In this document: positions 1 to 6,051 of the stretch, one piece after another | How positions within the stretch are numbered: position 1 is the stretch's first letter | How the letters are laid out: each line of letters starts with the position of its first letter | Source: Bacteroidota bacterium | GTDB lineage: Bacteria > Bacteroidota > Bacteroidia > Flavobacteriales > Weeksellaceae | DNA: 8,302 nucleotides | Assembly (NCBI GenBank): GCA_018266965.1 | Contig: JAFDZJ010000273.1 | Span: 1 to 8,302, forward strand | Reading direction: 5' to 3' | Translations under genes and position numbers: made by a program | Notes under the pieces: generated by a model | Database searches by the model: none | What the model was told of the DNA's origin: nothing | What the model saw: only the letters and a program-made list of their open reading frames with translations

Positions 1-2660
1 AAAACAAAACAACACTAGATGTTTGCGGAGGAGTTGCCAGACGCGAATTTTATAGGATACGATTTCAAGGGATTGAAGGCAACCAAGGTCCTTACCGATT
101 GACAGGGAAAAATGGCGAACAATTCATCACAATAATTTCCGGCTCCGAACAGGTGTTTATAGATGGTATCCTTATGAAAAGAGGCGAAAACTTGGATTAT
201 GTAATCAATTACAACACCGGCGAAGTTACCTTTACCAGTTTCCGACCTATCTTGAAACAGAATTTCATTACCATTTCCTACAATTATACCAACAGAAATT
301 ACTCCAGATATTTGATAACAGGAAATTTGCAACACCAACGAGAAAGATTGAGAATGGGAATAAATTGGTTTTTGGAAAATGACAACAAAAACGCACCACT
401 TGCCCTTAACCTAAGCAAAGAAGATGAGGTAATCCTAAGCCAGGCGGGTAACAATCCAGACTTGATGTATGCACCTTCCGGCGTAATTACCGAGTACGAT
501 GTCAATAAGGTTTTGTACGAATTGATTACAAGTCCCAACGGCAATTATTATCAATATTCAACGCAATCCACGGCTGTACTTTACCAAGTAGCATTTACCT
601 ACTTTGGAAAAAATTTGGGAGATTATAAATTGACTCAATCCAGTAACAATGGAAGGATTTTTGAGTATGTAGGTTTTGGAAATGGCGATTACCGTGCGGT
701 ACGGAAACTTCCTGCTCCAATCCAATCGCAGGTATTTTCTTTCAATACCGAATACAAATTGGACAATGGAGTAGTGGGTGCGGATTTTTCTTTAAGTAAT
801 TATGACCCCAATGGGTTTTCCTCCAAAGACGATGCAGATAATACCGGGTTTGCAGGAAGATTTTTTGCTTCGAAAACCTTTAATAAAAATAATTGGAAAG
901 GCACTCCTTGGATTTCTTTTCAGCATATAAGTTCACAATTTCATGTGTTGGATAGGATCAATGATGTAGAATTTGCCAAAGATTTCAACCTCTTGCAAGA
1001 ATTTAACCAAAAAACTCAAAACAGATTGTCTTTTTCATTCCTCAATGATTGGAAAAAAACTCAATTTTTGAATTATAAATTCAATTATTTGGAAGAAAAA
1101 AATAGCTACAAAGGACTGAAAAACGAAGTAGATTTTGTGTGGAAAAATCATCTTATACTTACCAAATCATATTTTTCTTTTTTGAAAACCGAGGCAACCT
1201 TTCAGAATACACAATACATCAAAGGAAATGCAACAGCAGAGTTTTTGGGTAAAAAAGGAAGTTGGGCAATAGGAGCAGCTTTGGAACATAACCTGAAAAA
1301 CTACAACGACACCGGACAAAAAGATGTTACCAGCTTCAGTTGGAAAGAGATTTTTGCTCAAAAGAAAATAGGCGACTCTGCAAGATTGAAATTATTAACC
1401 AAAGTATATCTCCGTACCAATGACTCTGTACGGGAAAATCAATTGCAAAAAATGAATAATATTTTGGGATTGATGGCGGAAAGTCAGCTCATAAAAACTG
1501 AAAATACCTCACTAAATGCTTTGGTGCATTATCGGAAATTTTATTATCAAAATCAAGCATTTGCCACTATTGCCAACTCCGATTTTGTAATTGGTAATAT
1601 TGCCTACAACCAACAACTTTTTCATAATGGAATGAGATTACAGGCTTTCTACGAACTAGGAAATGGACAAGAAGCACAACGAGAATTTCAATATATAAAA
1701 GTTACTGATGGCAAAGGAATCTACAAATGGACAGATTACAACGGCGACGGAATACAACAATTGGACGAGTTCGAAATTGCAGAATATGCCGATCTTGCAC
1801 AGTATATCCGGATATATACCAATACGGTAAAGTATATCCCGAGCAACAAAAACAAATTGTCTTTGGCTTTGTTTGTTAATCCATCGGTAGTTTTGTCTTC
1901 TGAAAATAATTTTTTGAAAAGATGGAATGTGAATTTATCACTAAATTCTCAAAATTCATACTATAAAAATGATAAAGCATTGGTCATCAATCCTTTTGAG
2001 AAGAACCAACAGCAGATACTGAAAAATCAAAATATTTTGGCAAATGTACAGTTTAACCCAACAGACAAATCTGGTTGGAATGGCAACTACAAATGGCTTA
2101 ATAATCAAAACATCATCAATGCCAATTTTAGCAACGAGGAGAGAAATCAAAATGCCCATTTTGTATCGTTTGGCTATTGGTTCAGTAAAATATTTCGTGT
2201 GGATTGGGAAAATTCTTTACAGAAAATCATTAACCATTCTCAATTATTTGACAATAGAAATTTTCAACTTTCCAATTTGGAAACCAAACCCAAAGCAACC
2301 TACAAATTTTTGGAATCTGTACAAGCGGAACTTTCCACAGCTTTTCGTTCCAAAACCAGAGTTGATGGTGAGGAAAGGTTGAAAACGCTAGATGTAACAG
2401 GTAGTCTGCAATGGGAAAAGAAAAAAACTTCTATACGGGCAAGTTTTTCATTTATTAATAATGATTTTTTTGGTAATAATTATTCTTTGGTGGGTAACCA
2501 AATGTTGGACGGATTGAAACCGGGTAAAAATCAAGTTTGGACGGTATTCATTCAACAAAATCTTAATTCTTTTATTATCCTAAATGTGAATTATGAGGGA
2601 AGGAATTCCGGTGATAGAACCATACATATCGGTAGTATGCAGGTAAAAGCTAGTTTCTGA
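1..2660 (+). CDS. Large outer-membrane beta-barrel-like protein, 5' end outside the window
   Basis: The reading frame is open from the left edge (first full codon at 3) to TGA at 2658-2660, showing 885 residues; the true start lies upstream. Near the visible N-terminus is GNQGPYRL followed by a stretch with GSEQVFIDG, LMKRGENLDYVI and YNTGEVTF. I recognise this motif set, together with YVGFGNGDYRAVRKLPAP (about 649-702) and DDADNTG (about 828-848), from large uncharacterised Bacteroidota/Chlorobi proteins. An EF-hand/dockerin-like loop, DYNGDGIQQLDE (1734-1769), has D, N, D, G and a closing E at the calcium-ligand positions and is followed by FEIAEYADLAQYIRI. The rest is rich in aromatic and Asn residues with alternating polar/apolar strands, and the last residue is Phe (QVKASF), as in the terminal strand of BamA-inserted barrels. 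Inference: surface-exposed or outer-membrane barrel, probably calcium-binding. No enzyme motif is visible. A relationship to SprA-like gliding/secretion proteins is possible but not shown. Coding status is near certain; function is not. Confidence 0.85.
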   Translation, partial: NKTTLDVCGGVARREFYRIRFQGIEGNQGPYRLTGKNGEQFITIISGSEQVFIDGILMKRGENLDYVINYNTGEVTFTSFRPILKQNFITISYNYTNRNYSRYLITGNLQHQRERLRMGINWFLENDNKNAPLALNLSKEDEVILSQAGNNPDLMYAPSGVITEYDVNKVLYELITSPNGNYYQYSTQSTAVLYQVAFTYFGKNLGDYKLTQSSNNGRIFEYVGFGNGDYRAVRKLPAPIQSQVFSFNTEYKLDNGVVGADFSLSNYDPNGFSSKDDADNTGFAGRFFASKTFNKNNWKGTPWISFQHISSQFHVLDRINDVEFAKDFNLLQEFNQKTQNRLSFSFLNDWKKTQFLNYKFNYLEEKNSYKGLKNEVDFVWKNHLILTKSYFSFLKTEATFQNTQYIKGNATAEFLGKKGSWAIGAALEHNLKNYNDTGQKDVTSFSWKEIFAQKKIGDSARLKLLTKVYLRTNDSVRENQLQKMNNILGLMAESQLIKTENTSLNALVHYRKFYYQNQAFATIANSDFVIGNIAYNQQLFHNGMRLQAFYELGNGQEAQREFQYIKVTDGKGIYKWTDYNGDGIQQLDEFEIAEYADLAQYIRIYTNTVKYIPSNKNKLSLALFVNPSVVLSSENNFLKRWNVNLSLNSQNSYYKNDKALVINPFEKNQQQILKNQNILANVQFNPTDKSGWNGNYKWLNNQNIINANFSNEERNQNAHFVSFGYWFSKIFRVDWENSLQKIINHSQLFDNRNFQLSNLETKPKATYKFLESVQAELSTAFRSKTRVDGEERLKTLDVTGSLQWEKKKTSIRASFSFINNDFFGNNYSLVGNQMLDGLKPGKNQVWTVFIQQNLNSFIILNVNYEGRNSGDRTIHIGSMQVKASF

Positions 2661-2713
2661 TTTGGCTTTATTAGTCGGGTAAAATCTTGAAATAAAATTC
2701 GCTGATTCCATTT

Positions 2714-2741
2714 ATAGCCCACGGTTTAAACCGTGGGCTAT
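2714..2741. repeat. Perfect 28-bp palindrome, REP-like and/or terminator
   Basis: The 14-base arm ATAGCCCACGGTTT is followed immediately by its exact reverse complement, with no mismatch. As RNA it would fold into a 12-bp stem with a TTAA loop. The GC-rich middle of each arm (GCCCACGG) stands out against the AT-rich surroundings. It sits 53 bases after the stop of the surface-protein gene and is followed by TTATTGTT, a weak U-tract, so it may end that transcript. The form (short GC-rich palindrome, intergenic, next to other small repeats) resembles the REP-type elements linked to REP-associated tyrosine transposases in Bacteroidota. That second reading is inference, since only one copy is visible here. 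Confidence 0.75.
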
Positions 2742-2777
2742 TATTGTTAAGCATTTGTAATTGAAAATTAACATCAT

Positions 2778-2828
2778 ACGCAAAGACGCAACATATTAAA
2801 TGTGTGCAATGAAATGATAAGACGCAAA
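2778..2828 (+). repeat. ACGCAAA-type degenerate intergenic repeat cluster
   Basis: ACGCAAAG at 2778-2785 is followed directly by ACGCAAC (2786-2792), and a third unit, ACGCAAA, occurs at 2822-2828 after a 29-base spacer and runs into an A-tract. From memory, CGCAAAGACGCAAAG-like strings are common degenerate intergenic repeats in Flavobacteriia. What is visible here is only a partial or decayed block of three units. No role can be read from the sequence, and it does not overlap the promoter of the next gene. Confidence 0.5.
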
Positions 2829-2979
2829 AAAAAATCGAAGATTTTTAATTTTAACATCGTTATAGCTATTTCGTCATAAAAACATTAAACTTTTTTATTT
2901 CAGATTAAACCTCATTTTATAGTTCAGTACATTAAAATAAAAATTCAACTCTGTGTTTTAAAGATTAGTATAAAAAATG

Positions 2980-2987
2980 TATTTTTG
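2980..2987 (+). promoter_or_regulatory. Promoter -7 box for the dehydrogenase gene
   Basis: TATTTTTG matches the Bacteroidota -7 consensus TAnnTTTG exactly. It lies 37 bases before the ATG at 3025, which would give a leader of about 30 bases ending in TAACCAAAAAAAA, an A-rich ribosome-entry region typical of this phylum. No clear -33 TTG element is seen at the usual distance, so the assignment rests on one box in an AT-rich region. Confidence 0.5.
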
Positions 2988-3024
2988 CTATTCTTAGAAA
3001 GAAAATAATTTTAACCAAAAAAAA

Positions 3025-3915
3025 ATGAAAAATATTACAGTAGTAGGAGCTGGAACCATGGGAAATGGTATTGCCCATACATTTGCACAAGCAGGTTTCC
3101 AAGTTAGTTTGGCGGATATTTCCCAAGCTGCTCTGGACAAAGGATTACAAACCATATCCAATAATCTGGATAGGATATTGGCAAAAGGTAATATTACTGA
3201 AGAACAAAAAAATGCTACACTCAATAATATTTCTACATTTACCGTGTTGGCAGAAGCTGTGAAAAATGCCGATTTAGTGGTAGAAGCTGCTACTGAAAAT
3301 CTGGATCTGAAATTGAAAATTTTCCAACAAATGGATGAGTTTTCACCGGCTCATTGTATATTGGCTACCAACACCTCTTCAATATCTATTACAAAAATTG
3401 CTGCTGCAACCAAAAGACCTGCAAGTGTGATAGGTATGCACTTTATGAACCCCGTTCCTATCATGAAATTGGTGGAGATTATCAAAGGTTATACTACTTC
3501 CAAAGAAACTTTTGATGCGATATTCCAAATGTCCAAAACACTTGGGAAAGTTCCGGTAGAAGTAAATGATTATCCAGGATTTGTGGCTAATAGAATATTG
3601 ATGCCAATGATCAATGAAGCCATAGAAACTTTGTACAACGGAGTTGCTGGTGTAGAAGAAATAGATACGGTGATGAAACTAGGAATGGCACACCCAATGG
3701 GTCCTTTGCAATTGGCGGATTTTATAGGATTAGATGTTTGTTTAGCAATTCTGAATGTGATGTATGATGGTTTCAAAAATCCTAAATATGCACCAAATCC
3801 TTTATTGGTAAATATGGTAATGGCAGGGAAATTAGGAGTGAAATCCGGAGAAGGATTCTATGACTATTCCGAAAGCAAAAAAGCAGAAAAAGTGTCAAAA
3901 ATGTTTTCTAAATAA
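3025..3915 (+). CDS. 3-hydroxyacyl-CoA (3-hydroxybutyryl-CoA) dehydrogenase
   Basis: This 296-residue single-domain enzyme is predicted to oxidise L-3-hydroxyacyl-CoA to 3-oxoacyl-CoA with NAD+, or the reverse, in the cytoplasm (beta-oxidation, butanoate or phenylacetate-type pathways). The N-terminal Rossmann domain carries VGAGTMGNG (residues 7-15) and the ribose-binding acid D31 at the end of strand 2. The family signature follows: ATNTSSISI (114-122), GMHFMNPVP (137-145) and VNDYPGFVANRI (180-191). S118, H139, E151 and N189 line up with the Ser, His, Glu and Asn active-site residues of short-chain hydroxyacyl-CoA dehydrogenases, so it should be active. The C-terminal helical dimerisation domain ends with GVKSGEGFYDY. 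The length is normal for Hbd/PaaH-type proteins, with no fused hydratase domain. The ATG at 3025 begins directly at the first Rossmann strand. The gene has its own promoter box and terminator and no thiolase or crotonase neighbour in the window, so chain-length preference (hbd, paaH or fadB2) cannot be assigned. Confidence 0.95.
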   Translation: MKNITVVGAGTMGNGIAHTFAQAGFQVSLADISQAALDKGLQTISNNLDRILAKGNITEEQKNATLNNISTFTVLAEAVKNADLVVEAATENLDLKLKIFQQMDEFSPAHCILATNTSSISITKIAAATKRPASVIGMHFMNPVPIMKLVEIIKGYTTSKETFDAIFQMSKTLGKVPVEVNDYPGFVANRILMPMINEAIETLYNGVAGVEEIDTVMKLGMAHPMGPLQLADFIGLDVCLAILNVMYDGFKNPKYAPNPLLVNMVMAGKLGVKSGEGFYDYSESKKAEKVSKMFSK

Positions 3916-3942
3916 ATAATTTCAAAATAAATGTTAATTTTA

Positions 3943-3968
3943 AGCTCTCAATTTTGAGGGCTTTTTTT
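3943..3968 (+). terminator. Intrinsic terminator after the dehydrogenase gene
   Basis: AGCTCTCA pairs with TGAGGGCT as an 8-bp stem with one T-G wobble and a 4-base ATTT loop, followed by seven T residues at 3962-3968. It starts 27 bases after the stop at 3915. The T-tract runs directly into the ATG at 3969 of the next gene, and the 3' arm contains GAGGG 8 bases before that ATG, so the element overlaps the translation start region of the downstream gene. Confidence 0.8.
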
Positions 3969-5294
3969 ATGATAAAACATTACCGAAAAAATATTTTACC
4001 AATATCAATTGTTTTTTTGACTTTGATGATGATTGTCCTGCGTTTTCTTCTTAATGAAAAGGGTAGGATAACACCCGATTCTATACGATTGATGAGGACT
4101 GCCAATGCTTTACCAATAATTGATAACACAGTAACTCCGATAGGGTATCCTTTGTTAATAAAAACCTTTACCTTTTTTTGTATAGACGAATTTTGGGCGA
4201 GTAAACTTTTGGGTATTTCGTGTTTTTTATTGATGATTATTTTTTCGTGGAAAAAAAATTTTTATTTCAAAGAAATAGTTATTTCTTGCTCATTGTTTTC
4301 CTTTGTATCCATATTTGCAGCTACTTTTACCGAAACATTATTTTTACCTTTTGCCCTCATTTTTTTATTTGTTGCTTCATCGGTTATTGATGTTAAACTA
4401 AAAGGTGCAAAAGCAGTTCTACTATTGAGTTTGTCGCTTATATTACTCTACAATATTCGGTATTCGGCATTGTTTTTTGTGGTTGGTATTTTTGTGTACG
4501 GAATTTGGAATCGTAAGAAAGAATTTTCAAAAACATTAATTCTATCCAGTTGTATTGCCTTTGGATATGTTGTTTTGTATAAATTTTTTTTCATTGATGA
4601 ATTTAATGGCAATTATGTTAGCCAGTTTCTCGAATTGGGATTGCATCCAACTTCCAAATTGTTGTTGGAATTGTTCCAAGGTTTGGCGACTACATTCAAT
4701 CCATTTGTACATATTGCAAACCCGAATGGAGGATTTTTGAATATTGGGATTTATGGAATCGGTAGTCTTACAATAGTTTTGATGATTTTTTTATTTGCAA
4801 AAACTTCGTTATCCGATACCGAACAATTATTTTTATTTTTAGGAGTTTTTGGTATTTTATGTTCATTTTTTATTCAATATTTTTATTCTCTAGATGCTTT
4901 GGATTATCGTTTATTAATTCCTTTTGCATTGCCGGTTTGGTTGGTTTTTTTTAAAATTATTTATAATAAAATTCATGATGTTATTTTTGGTATTAGTATT
5001 GTGAGTTTGTCGATTGGTTTTGTATTTATTTGGCTTTCCAAAGGAGATTATTTGGAGAATAGAAAATCTGCCAAACAATATTTGGCAAAAGAAAATTTGT
5101 TGTACAAGCGGATTTATTTCTACAACAATGCCAAGGATAATACTTCCGAAGATATACAAGTTGCAGAATTGTTAAGTACAATTAATCCAAGGGTTTATAT
5201 CGTTTCCAATCCGAAAGATACGCTGGATAGTAAAGTCCTAACTGCATACAAAGTGAAACGAAATATGAAAATCATTAACAATAAATTTCAATAA
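3969..5294 (+). CDS. Multi-pass membrane protein, GT-C glycosyltransferase-like
   Basis: The 441-residue integral membrane protein has about 11 predicted hydrophobic segments (for example near residues 9-28, 77-94, 123-140, 148-180, 189-208, 258-277, 286-306, 313-331 and 337-356) and a polar C-terminal tail of about 80 residues. Several features fit GT-C enzymes such as the ArnT/PMT-like families: an acidic residue in the first loop (ITPDS, D37) with PIGYPLL soon after, TETLFLPF (121-128), a YNIRYS segment (161-166), and DYRLLIPFALP (312-322) resembling the R-x-LLP motif before a late helix. Such proteins move sugars from polyprenyl-phosphate donors on the periplasmic side. The donor and acceptor are unknown here. 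I chose the ATG at 3969 because the in-frame TTG at 3954 lies in the terminator loop and stem. There is no terminator before the next gene, 33 bases away. The GT-C call is from motif pattern only; another polytopic protein family is possible. Confidence 0.85.
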   Translation: MIKHYRKNILPISIVFLTLMMIVLRFLLNEKGRITPDSIRLMRTANALPIIDNTVTPIGYPLLIKTFTFFCIDEFWASKLLGISCFLLMIIFSWKKNFYFKEIVISCSLFSFVSIFAATFTETLFLPFALIFLFVASSVIDVKLKGAKAVLLLSLSLILLYNIRYSALFFVVGIFVYGIWNRKKEFSKTLILSSCIAFGYVVLYKFFFIDEFNGNYVSQFLELGLHPTSKLLLELFQGLATTFNPFVHIANPNGGFLNIGIYGIGSLTIVLMIFLFAKTSLSDTEQLFLFLGVFGILCSFFIQYFYSLDALDYRLLIPFALPVWLVFFKIIYNKIHDVIFGISIVSLSIGFVFIWLSKGDYLENRKSAKQYLAKENLLYKRIYFYNNAKDNTSEDIQVAELLSTINPRVYIVSNPKDTLDSKVLTAYKVKRNMKIINNKFQ

Positions 5295-5300
5295 ATTTAC

Positions 5301-5308
5301 TATCTTTG
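5301..5308 (+). promoter_or_regulatory. Promoter -7 box for the small acidic protein gene
   Basis: TATCTTTG fits the Bacteroidota TAnnTTTG consensus and lies 19 bases before the ATG at 5328. The leader would be short, about 10-15 bases, and includes the AT palindrome ATAAAATTTTAT. No clear -33 TTG is visible, and part of the upstream region is the 3' end of the membrane-protein gene. The gene could also be reached by readthrough from that gene, as no terminator lies between them. Confidence 0.5.
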
Positions 5309-5327
5309 ACCCATAAAATTTTATAAA

Positions 5328-5570
5328 ATGAAACTACCTAAATTTTTATTGGCAGACAACTCGGATTTTCCGGAAGATTTATTCGTTGTACATACCGAAT
5401 ATCCAAGATTTATCTTGAATGTAGAAGAAGAAGAAGTGGAATGGTTAGATGATTTGGAAGGCGACGACGAGGAAACCATGGCGGAAGAAGCGACCAAAGT
5501 TGTAGAAAAAGCATTTGTTTGGTGCGAAGAAGAATTAGCAAAATACGACGAAGAAGAAGACGAAGAATAA
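5328..5570 (+). CDS. Small, highly acidic conserved-type protein of unknown function
   Basis: This 80-residue protein has no signal peptide or membrane segment and should be cytoplasmic. Thirty residues are Asp/Glu against six Lys/Arg, giving a net charge near -24. The N-terminal 30 residues look folded and carry a recognisable stretch (MKLPKFLLADNSDFPEDLF, then VVHTEYPRFIL). I recall similar openings in short hypothetical proteins of Flavobacteriia, though I cannot confirm this. The remainder is a Glu-rich, probably helical segment with VEWLDDLEG and FVWCEEELAKY, ending in DEEEDEE. GAA/GAC codon runs at 5424-5436 and 5547-5567 encode the acidic patches. The ATG is preceded by an A/T-rich leader and a -7 box, and a strong terminator follows 1 base after the TAA, so the gene reads as a genuine compact unit. 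The role is unknown; nucleic-acid mimicry or binding to a basic partner is speculation. Confidence 0.85.
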   Translation: MKLPKFLLADNSDFPEDLFVVHTEYPRFILNVEEEEVEWLDDLEGDDEETMAEEATKVVEKAFVWCEEELAKYDEEEDEE

Positions 5571-5571
5571 T

Positions 5572-5608
5572 AAAAAAGGAACTCACATAAATTGAGTTCC
5601 TTTTTTTT
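5572..5608. terminator. Bidirectional intrinsic terminator between converging genes
   Basis: GGAACTCA (5578-5585) pairs perfectly with TGAGTTCC (5593-5600) around a 7-base CATAAAT loop. The stem is flanked by A6 on the left and T8 on the right, so it extends to 14 bp and presents a U-tract on either strand. On the plus strand it ends the acidic-protein transcript 1 base after its stop. On the minus strand it lies 4 bases beyond the stop of the lipoprotein gene at 5613. Confidence 0.9.
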
Positions 5609-5612
5609 AGTT

Positions 5613-6032
5613 TTACTGTAATTTTGTAAATTGCAATAACAATAATTTGTCTTTGTATAATTCCAATTTTTCTTTTTTCATTATATAGCGATTGGCTTCT
5701 CCTAGCATTTTCAGGAAGTTTGCTTCCATTCCCATATTTGGACAAGTCATTCTTGTGGAGCCTATTCCTTTGGTTTCAAAATGTCCAGTGTTAGGATCTA
5801 GTTTTACATTTCCAAAGTAATTGTTACAACCTGCATTTCCTGTTATTTTTTCATTTTCAATAACTAATGTTGGTGTTTTTCCTTTTACCTGTTCTATAAG
5901 TGTCCACTTTGTGTTATGCAAAGATGGTTGTACAGTAGAGGTGGTTTCATCGTTTCCTTTGTTTTCCTTTTTTAGGCTGGTACAAGATGTAATAGATACC
6001 GCTAAACCTAGGCAAATAATAATTTTTTTCAT
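5613..6032 (-). CDS. META-domain (HslJ-like) lipoprotein
   Basis: The 139-residue product starts with MKKIIICLGLAVSITSC, a type II signal peptide whose lipobox (ITSC) puts the lipidated cysteine at residue 17. A polar linker (about 18-38) leads to one META domain (about 39-138). Diagnostic positions are NTKWTL (40-45), the GCNNYFG core (68-74), and TRMTCPNMGMEANFL (93-107) with its conserved Cys and Glu. E. coli HslJ, the same family, is linked to heat shock and novobiocin resistance, but the biochemical role of META domains is unsettled. There is no acidic run directly after the cysteine like the known Bacteroidota surface-export signals, so a periplasm-facing anchor is the simpler guess. 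The gene begins 19 bases after the pheT stop with no terminator between, suggesting co-transcription, and it ends next to a bidirectional terminator. The start is the ATG whose complement lies at 6030-6032, giving a complete signal peptide. Confidence 0.92.
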   Translation of the reverse strand: MKKIIICLGLAVSITSCTSLKKENKGNDETTSTVQPSLHNTKWTLIEQVKGKTPTLVIENEKITGNAGCNNYFGNVKLDPNTGHFETKGIGSTRMTCPNMGMEANFLKMLGEANRYIMKKEKLELYKDKLLLLQFTKLQ

Positions 6033-6051
6033 TTTTATATTTTTGTTAAAT

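Larger units (their letters stand above)
2661..3024. other. Intergenic region with palindrome, short repeats and promoter
   Basis: This 364-base AT-rich gap separates the surface-protein gene from the dehydrogenase gene. It holds a perfect 28-bp palindrome 53 bases after the upstream stop, a cluster of ACGCAAA-type repeats, a short AT hairpin at 2830-2846 and, near its right end, a -7 box for the downstream gene. No convincing coding frame, tRNA or other structured RNA is visible on either strand. About 150 bases (2847-2979) show nothing beyond AT-rich sequence and an 8-base palindrome at 2862-2869. Confidence 0.75.

Noticed and set aside
99..101. TTG as the start codon of the large surface protein
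   Set aside because: The frame is open back to the window edge and the family motif GNQGPYRL lies before and across this codon, so it is internal.
2044..2382. 112-residue plus-strand frame inside the large surface-protein gene
   Set aside because: It is a shifted frame within a gene whose own frame is intact through this region and has clear family features; no start signal or known domain is seen.
2830..2846. AAAAATC-GAA-GATTTTT hairpin as a terminator
   Set aside because: The stem is almost all A-T, only 7 bp, with a 3-base loop, and no gene ends nearby; it is likely chance in AT-rich DNA.
3935..3942. TAATTTTA as the promoter -7 box of the membrane-protein gene
   Set aside because: It misses the final G of TAnnTTTG, has no -33 element, and would start transcription inside the terminator hairpin; too weak to annotate.
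3954..3956. TTG as the start codon of the membrane protein
   Set aside because: It sits in the loop and stem of the terminator and adds only MRAFF; the ATG at 3969 gives a normal N-terminus before the first membrane segment.
5313..5324. ATAAAATTTTAT palindrome as an operator
   Set aside because: A 12-base AT-only palindrome in a leader of this composition is readily explained by chance, and no regulator gene is nearby.
5410..5745. 111-residue minus-strand frame spanning the acidic gene, the terminator and the lipoprotein gene
   Set aside because: It is antisense to the GAA-rich acidic gene (hence runs of Leu), crosses a strong bidirectional terminator and overlaps the well-supported META gene in another frame.
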